Below are positions 60,792 through 64,000 of a DNA stretch of 64,000 bases, in pieces. The DNA comes from Kluyvera intermedia. GTDB taxonomy: Bacteria; Pseudomonadota; Gammaproteobacteria; Enterobacterales; Enterobacteriaceae. The stretch is taken from NCBI RefSeq assembly GCF_034424175.1, contig NZ_CP139986.1, forward strand, positions 2,108,001 through 2,172,000. Reading direction: 5' to 3'. The notes beneath the pieces are model-generated. The model was given only the letters and a program-made list of their open reading frames with translations. It did no database searches and was not told where the DNA came from. How positions within the stretch are numbered: the first letter of the stretch is position 1; each line of letters opens with the position of its first letter. The translations under genes were made by a program, and so were the position numbers.

Positions 60792-61065
60792 AGTAGTAAC
60801 CTTATTATTTAGGGTATAAAACCAGAGGTGGCAGGTTATTTTCGCGGTGATAAAAGGGTAAGCAGAAACGTTGTGGCGAATAATCACCTGAGTATTAGTG
60901 GTGATACTTTACCCTAGCATACTGAGATTTGATGGCAATCCTAAATATTTCCTGACAAGCTTTTATTATTATTTACATGCTAGGGTTATTCTTAATTTTT
61001 CGTGATTTAAAGCGGCTGAGAAAAGGGGAATACGAAGAATGTCGGATGTCAGCGATGCGGGAGCG
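60792..61065. other. Gap between the ProX-like gene and IS1
   Basis: A 274-bp AT-rich stretch that holds the upstream region of the minus-strand ProX-like gene. I see no gene and no clear promoter. It is cut on the right by IS1. Confidence 0.4.
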
Positions 61066-61120
61066 GGTGATGCTGCCAACTTACTGATTTAGTGTATGAT
61101 GGTGTTTTTGAGGTGCTCCA

Positions 61121-61396
61121 GTGGCTTCTGTTTCTATCAGCTGTCCCTCCTGTTCAGCTACTGACGGGGTGGTGCGTAACGGCAAAAGCACCGCCGGACA
61201 TCAGCGCTATCTCTGCTCTCACTGCCGTAAAACATGGCAACTGCAGTTCACTTACACCGCTTCTCAACCCGGTACGCACCAGAAAATCATTGATATGGCC
61301 ATGAATGGCGTTGGATGCCGGGCAACTGCCCGCATTATGGGCGTTGGCCTCAACACGATTTTCCGCCATTTAAAAAACTCAGGCCGCAGTCGGTAA
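61121..61396 (+). CDS. insA: IS1 InsA
   Basis: A 91-residue DNA-binding protein starting at GTG 61121. A zinc-finger (CPSC...CSHC) and a helix-turn-helix (GVGCRATARIMGVGLNTIFR) are visible. It binds the IS1 ends and represses transposition. The A6C slippery site AAAAAAC at 61372-61378 directs -1 frameshifting to give the InsAB' transposase. Confidence 0.96.
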   Translation: MASVSISCPSCSATDGVVRNGKSTAGHQRYLCSHCRKTWQLQFTYTASQPGTHQKIIDMAMNGVGCRATARIMGVGLNTIFRHLKNSGRSR

Positions 61397-61818
61397 CCTC
61401 GCGCATACAGCCGGGCAGTGACGTCATCGTCTGCGCGGAAATGGACGAACAGTGGGGATACGTCGGGGCTAAATCGCGCCAGCGCTGGCTGTTTTACGCG
61501 TATGACAGGCTCCGGAAGACGGTTGTTGCGCACGTATTCGGTGAACGCACTATGGCGACGCTGGGGCGTCTTATGAGCCTGCTGTCACCCTTTGACGTGG
61601 TGATATGGATGACGGATGGCTGGCCGCTGTATGAATCCCGCCTGAAGGGAAAGCTGCACATAATCAGCAAGCGATATACGCAGCGAATTGAGCGGCATAA
61701 CCTGAATCTGAGGCAGCACCTGGCACGGCTGGGACGGAAGTCGCTGTCGTTCTCAAAATCGGTGGAGCTGCATGACAAAGTCATCGGGCATTATCTGAAC
61801 ATAAAACACTATCAATAA
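61315..61818 (+). CDS. insB: IS1 InsB / transposase catalytic part
   Basis: A 167-residue frame that is productive mainly as the InsAB' fusion made by -1 frameshift at 61372-61378. Catalytic acidic positions lie in VIVCAEMDEQWGYVG and WMTDGWPLY, with the C-terminal segment SKRYTQRIERHNLNLRQHL. Full length and intact. Confidence 0.95.
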   Translation: MPGNCPHYGRWPQHDFPPFKKLRPQSVTSRIQPGSDVIVCAEMDEQWGYVGAKSRQRWLFYAYDRLRKTVVAHVFGERTMATLGRLMSLLSPFDVVIWMTDGWPLYESRLKGKLHIISKRYTQRIERHNLNLRQHLARLGRKSLSFSKSVELHDKVIGHYLNIKHYQ

Positions 61819-61833
61819 GTTGGAGTCATTACC

Positions 61834-61983
61834 CAAAAATCAAATGCCCTGCTGTTTTATTCCTGTCGTATCAACGTGTTTGTACGTTGACATTTTTTTG
61901 AACGCGATTGACCGCGGTGAGCGTGTGCAATTTAATTTTCTTGTTTCCGAAATGAAACTTACCAGAGAATGATTGTTAATTTA
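61834..61983. other. Gap to the right of IS1
   Basis: A 150-bp AT-rich stretch with no gene I can support. It contains an inverted pair ACGTGTTTGTACGT around 61874, too short to assign. Confidence 0.3.
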
Positions 61984-62561
61984 TTAATTGGCACTTTTGA
62001 CGAAAAAAACATTATCATATGCATGAGGTCTAATAGCGATATCATGGGCAGGTGTTTTCTGAATCTCATCAGATTTAATATTATCCTCAGTCAGGCGTAA
62101 CCACACCTCCAGGACTTCTGCGTTACCACTCTTAACCTTAGCATAACCTTCTGCGGTTTTTCTGTCTTCGGCTACATACAACCCCTCACCATCAAGTTCA
62201 TTGCCATTTTCGAATGCATCATTTTCAAAACTTGAAGATAATCCGTTTTTCAACAGATTTTTAGAATCAAGAGTTGCATGATATCCTGCTTGTATAATTA
62301 ACTGCCTGCCCCTCAGTACATCACTATCCTGTCTCTTAGGGGATAATCTTTTTAATAAAGAGGTTAAGCAGTCGCGTTTTTTTCTTTAAGGATTTCTTTT
62401 GCTGAGGGTAACTCATCATATTTAATGGGTGTCGTAGATATAACTAATGAAACGTTTTTAATGCTGCTAATCTTGTGTAGAGCACCTTGTAATCTCGAAT
62501 CTCTAACTTCTGTAATCGAAGACACATCATAGCATTTTAGTCCGTATAATCTTGTAATCAT
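61984..62561 (-). pseudogene. Decayed ADP-ribosyltransferase-like toxin gene, split at an A7 tract
   Basis: Two adjoining minus-strand frames fit one 192-residue product. The first (62561 to the stop at 62364) starts MITRLYGLKCYDVSSITEVR. The second continues from RDCLTSLLKRLS to the stop at 61984. The second part reads QAGYHATLD, GLSSSFEND, GEGLYVAEDRKTAEGYAK and VLEVWLRLTED, a spacing of His, Tyr and Glu that resembles H-Y-E type mono-ADP-ribosyltransferase domains (exotoxin A-like YHGT, GFYIA and a late Glu). The break falls at A AAA AAC (62377-62383 as T7 on the plus strand), so either one A was lost or a -1 frameshift occurs. The region is AT-rich and lies between IS1 and an IS3 remnant. 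The toxin assignment is tentative. Confidence 0.5.
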
Positions 62562-62740
62562 TATCCTTGCCTTGGCAATTAAAATCTTGTGGCTTATAAA
62601 TTAAAATGAATAAATATTTGAAGATTTTAGCACTAAAAAAATGCTTTTGTTTTTCAAAAAACAATCCTCTAATTTTATCGGTATGTTTGTAAGTATCCCA
62701 GCAATCCGCACCATTCACTTTTAGAGATCTTCCGACATAC
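62562..62740 (-). other. AT-rich remnant upstream of the toxin frame
   Basis: A minus-strand frame here reads GADCWDTYKHTDKIRGLFFEK and could be an upstream part of the same toxin gene, shifted by another indel near 62600. No independent gene is supported. Confidence 0.3.
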
Positions 62741-63277
62741 TGATTATGTCCCCTGAGGAGGTTGCTATGCGTAAGATCTGATTCACTGAACACCAGATTA
62801 TCGCCGTTCTGAAGTCCGTCGAAGCCGGACGAACCGTCAAAGATGTTTGACGACCTCAGTCTGGAATACCGGGCACTGAGAGACGTTATCGAAAAAAGCT
62901 TTAAAACCAGCGATAAAGCGTGAGCTCATCAGCTATCTGACGGCGCAGTTTGCCATGAGCTTACGTCAGGCATGCAGGACATTATCGCTGAGCAGGACAG
63001 TGTATTTTTATCAGCCCGACACCCGGCGTGATGAGCCGGTGATCCAGGCGCTTACTGAAATGGCGCAACGCTATCCGCGATACGGTGTGAAGAAACTCTT
63101 TCAGGTGCTTCGCAGGAAGGGTAATGCCTGGAATCATAAGCGTGTACACCGGATTTACTGCCTGCTGAAACTGAATTCGTCGTAAGGGTAAACAACGCCT
63201 GCCGGTGCGCAACCCGGCTCCGCTGGCAACACCGGAAGCATTAAACCAGAGCTGGTCGATAGATTTTATGCACGATG
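62741..63277 (+). pseudogene. Internally deleted IS3-family (IS407-type) transposase remnant
   Basis: After GAGGAGGTTGCT, ATG 62767 starts an OrfA-like frame, MRKI-stop-FTEHQIIAVLKSVEAGRTVKDV, with an early TGA. It then jumps at about 62849 to the OrfA end (DLSLEYRALRDVIEKSFKT) and the OrfB beginning (MSLRQACRTLSLSRTVYFYQ, EMAQRYPRYGVKKLFQVLRR). The match ends near 63277 after WSIDFMHDAL, where the catalytic core should begin. There are stops and at least one internal deletion, so it is inactive. Confidence 0.75.
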
Positions 63278-63404
63278 CTCTCGTCATATATCCAGTCGAC
63301 GCGTTTTGGTCATTTCGGCCCAGTCTTTGGAAGAATGTTGTACTCATCCATGTACTCATTTTTGACAGCGTTGTTACGAGATGAGTTGAGACATTATGAA
63401 ATAA
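63278..63404. other. Unassigned stretch between the IS remnant and the ychF terminator
   Basis: A 127-bp region with no gene or repeat I can identify. An open frame across it on the plus strand runs into the terminator hairpins and lacks a ribosome-binding site. Confidence 0.3.
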
Positions 63405-63430
63405 AAAATCCACGCAATTGCGTGGATTTT
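63405..63430 (-). terminator. Terminator downstream of ychF
   Basis: A perfect 26-bp palindrome, AAAATCCACGCAA / TTGCGTGGATTTT. On the minus strand it ends in TTTTTTATTT, a good intrinsic terminator for ychF. Confidence 0.85.
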
Positions 63431-63445
63431 ATGGCTTTTTGTGAT

Positions 63446-63475
63446 TCTCATGAGGTTCAGCGAAACCTCATGAGA
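63446..63475. repeat. 12-bp inverted repeat after ychF
   Basis: TCTCATGAGGTT / AACCTCATGAGA with loop CAGCGA lies between the ychF stop and its terminator. It is a stable hairpin of unknown role. Confidence 0.7.
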
Positions 63476-63488
63476 CAACAAATTTTAT

Positions 63489-64000
63489 TTAGACGTTGAA
63501 CAGGAAGTTCATAATGTCGCCATCTTTAACGACATAATCTTTCCCTTCCGCACGCATCTTGCCCGCTTCTTTCGCGCCTTGCTCACCCTTGTAGGTGATA
63601 AAGTCTTCAAACGCGATAGTCTGAGCACGGATAAAGCCTTTTTCAAAGTCGGTGTGAATTTTACCGGCCGCCTGCGGTGCGGTGGCGCCAACAGGGATGG
63701 TCCATGCACGGACTTCTTTCACGCCAGCGGTGAAATAGGTTTGCAGATTCAGCAGTTCATAACCGGCACGGATAACGCGGTTCAGGCCTGGTTCTTCAAT
63801 ACCCAGCTCAGCCATAAACTCATCACGGTCAGCGTCGTCGAGTTCAGCGATATCAGATTCTACGGCGGCGCAAACGGCAACCACAACGGAACCTTCGGTT
63901 GCAGCGATTTCACGTACTTTATCGAGGTACGGGTTATTTTCAAAACCGTCTTCGTTTACGTTGGCAATATACATGGTTGGCTTCAGGGTCAGGAAGCTCA
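63489..64000 (-). CDS. ychF: Ribosome-binding ATPase YchF (C-terminal part, cut by window)
   Basis: About 170 C-terminal residues of the 363-residue Obg-related ATPase; the frame stays open to the window edge (SFLTLKPTMYIANVNEDGF). The TGS-like C-terminal domain is present, with LNLQTYFTAGVKEVRAWTIP, TDFEKGFIRAQTIAFEDF and the ending YVVKDGDIMNFLFNV. The N-terminal P-loop part lies beyond position 64000. In E. coli YchF binds ribosomes and is linked to oxidative stress responses. Confidence 0.97.
   Translation of the reverse strand, partial: SFLTLKPTMYIANVNEDGFENNPYLDKVREIAATEGSVVVAVCAAVESDIAELDDADRDEFMAELGIEEPGLNRVIRAGYELLNLQTYFTAGVKEVRAWTIPVGATAPQAAGKIHTDFEKGFIRAQTIAFEDFITYKGEQGAKEAGKMRAEGKDYVVKDGDIMNFLFNV

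Larger units (their letters stand above)
61066..61833 (+). mobile_element. Complete IS1, 768 bp
   Basis: It begins GGTGATGCTGCCAACTTACT and ends TAAGTTGGAGTCATTACC, giving exactly the canonical IS1 length of 768 bp with insA and insB intact. The nine bases on each side (GCGGGAGCG and CAAAAATCA) are unrelated, so there is no target-site duplication. Confidence 0.96.

Noticed and set aside
63275..63499. Open frame of 74 codons before ychF
   Set aside because: It crosses two terminator hairpins and has no ribosome-binding site.
1..64000. tRNA, rRNA or CRISPR arrays
   Set aside because: No cloverleaf-like tRNA sequence, rRNA segment or regularly spaced direct repeats were seen by eye; a covariance-model scan was not possible.

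Overview
The window is chromosomal DNA from a member of the Enterobacteriaceae close to Citrobacter, Salmonella and Escherichia. Most core genes match E. coli K-12 proteins in length and order (yoaE to fadD-rnd, then min to ymgE, then ychF). In E. coli the rnd end and the min operon lie far apart, but here they are neighbours, as I recall from Salmonella-type maps. I cannot name the species from sequence alone. The window starts inside yoaE (a few codons are missing) and ends inside ychF (only the C-terminal half is present).

Layout. (1) 1-7089: core block yoaE, pdeD (yoaD), sdaA, nudL, pabB, yoaH. (2) 7094-18402: an accessory block where E. coli has yoaC. It holds a periplasmic phosphodiester glycosidase, a divergent polysaccharide-lyase locus (heparinase-like lyase, secreted alginate-lyase-family enzyme, a complete CUT1 ABC sugar importer and a cytoplasmic alginate-lyase-family enzyme) and an IS3-family element. 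(3) 18498-36869: core block yoaB, yoaA, tsaB, yeaY, fadD, rnd, minEDC, ycgL, ycgM, ycgN, an unknown small gene, dsbB, nhaB, fadR, ycgB and dadAX. (4) 36935-38969: an orphan Hcp-toxin fusion with an HNH nuclease end and its colicin-type immunity gene, followed by core cvrA, ldcA, emtA, ycgR and ymgE. (5) 44000-60791: a catabolic island with a Fur-boxed TonB siderophore receptor, an MFS carrier, a MarR regulator and the operon order iacH-A-B-I-C-D-E-F-G, MHS transporter, catB-C-A, then an orphan ProX-like protein. (6) 61066-63430: IS1 without target duplication, a decayed ADP-ribosyltransferase-like toxin gene and a decayed IS3-family copy. (7) ychF.

How the genes work together. The iac-cat island is best read as a complete auxin (indole-3-acetic acid) degradation route. 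A flavin-dependent oxygenase, Rieske dioxygenase, reductases and accessory enzymes would take the indole ring to catechol, and catA, catB and catC would open catechol to 3-oxoadipate enol-lactone. The lyase locus predicts depolymerisation of an acidic polysaccharide in the periplasm, import of oligomers by the ABC system and further cleavage in the cytoplasm. Both point to plant-associated or gut plant-matter carbon sources. fadR and its target fadD lie in the same window, and fadD has a clear FadR operator.

Integrity notes. dadA carries an apparent one-base frameshift near its 3' end. The toxin remnant is split at an A7 tract. The IS1 boundary looks like a deletion or rearrangement junction. 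No rRNA, tRNA or CRISPR array was seen.
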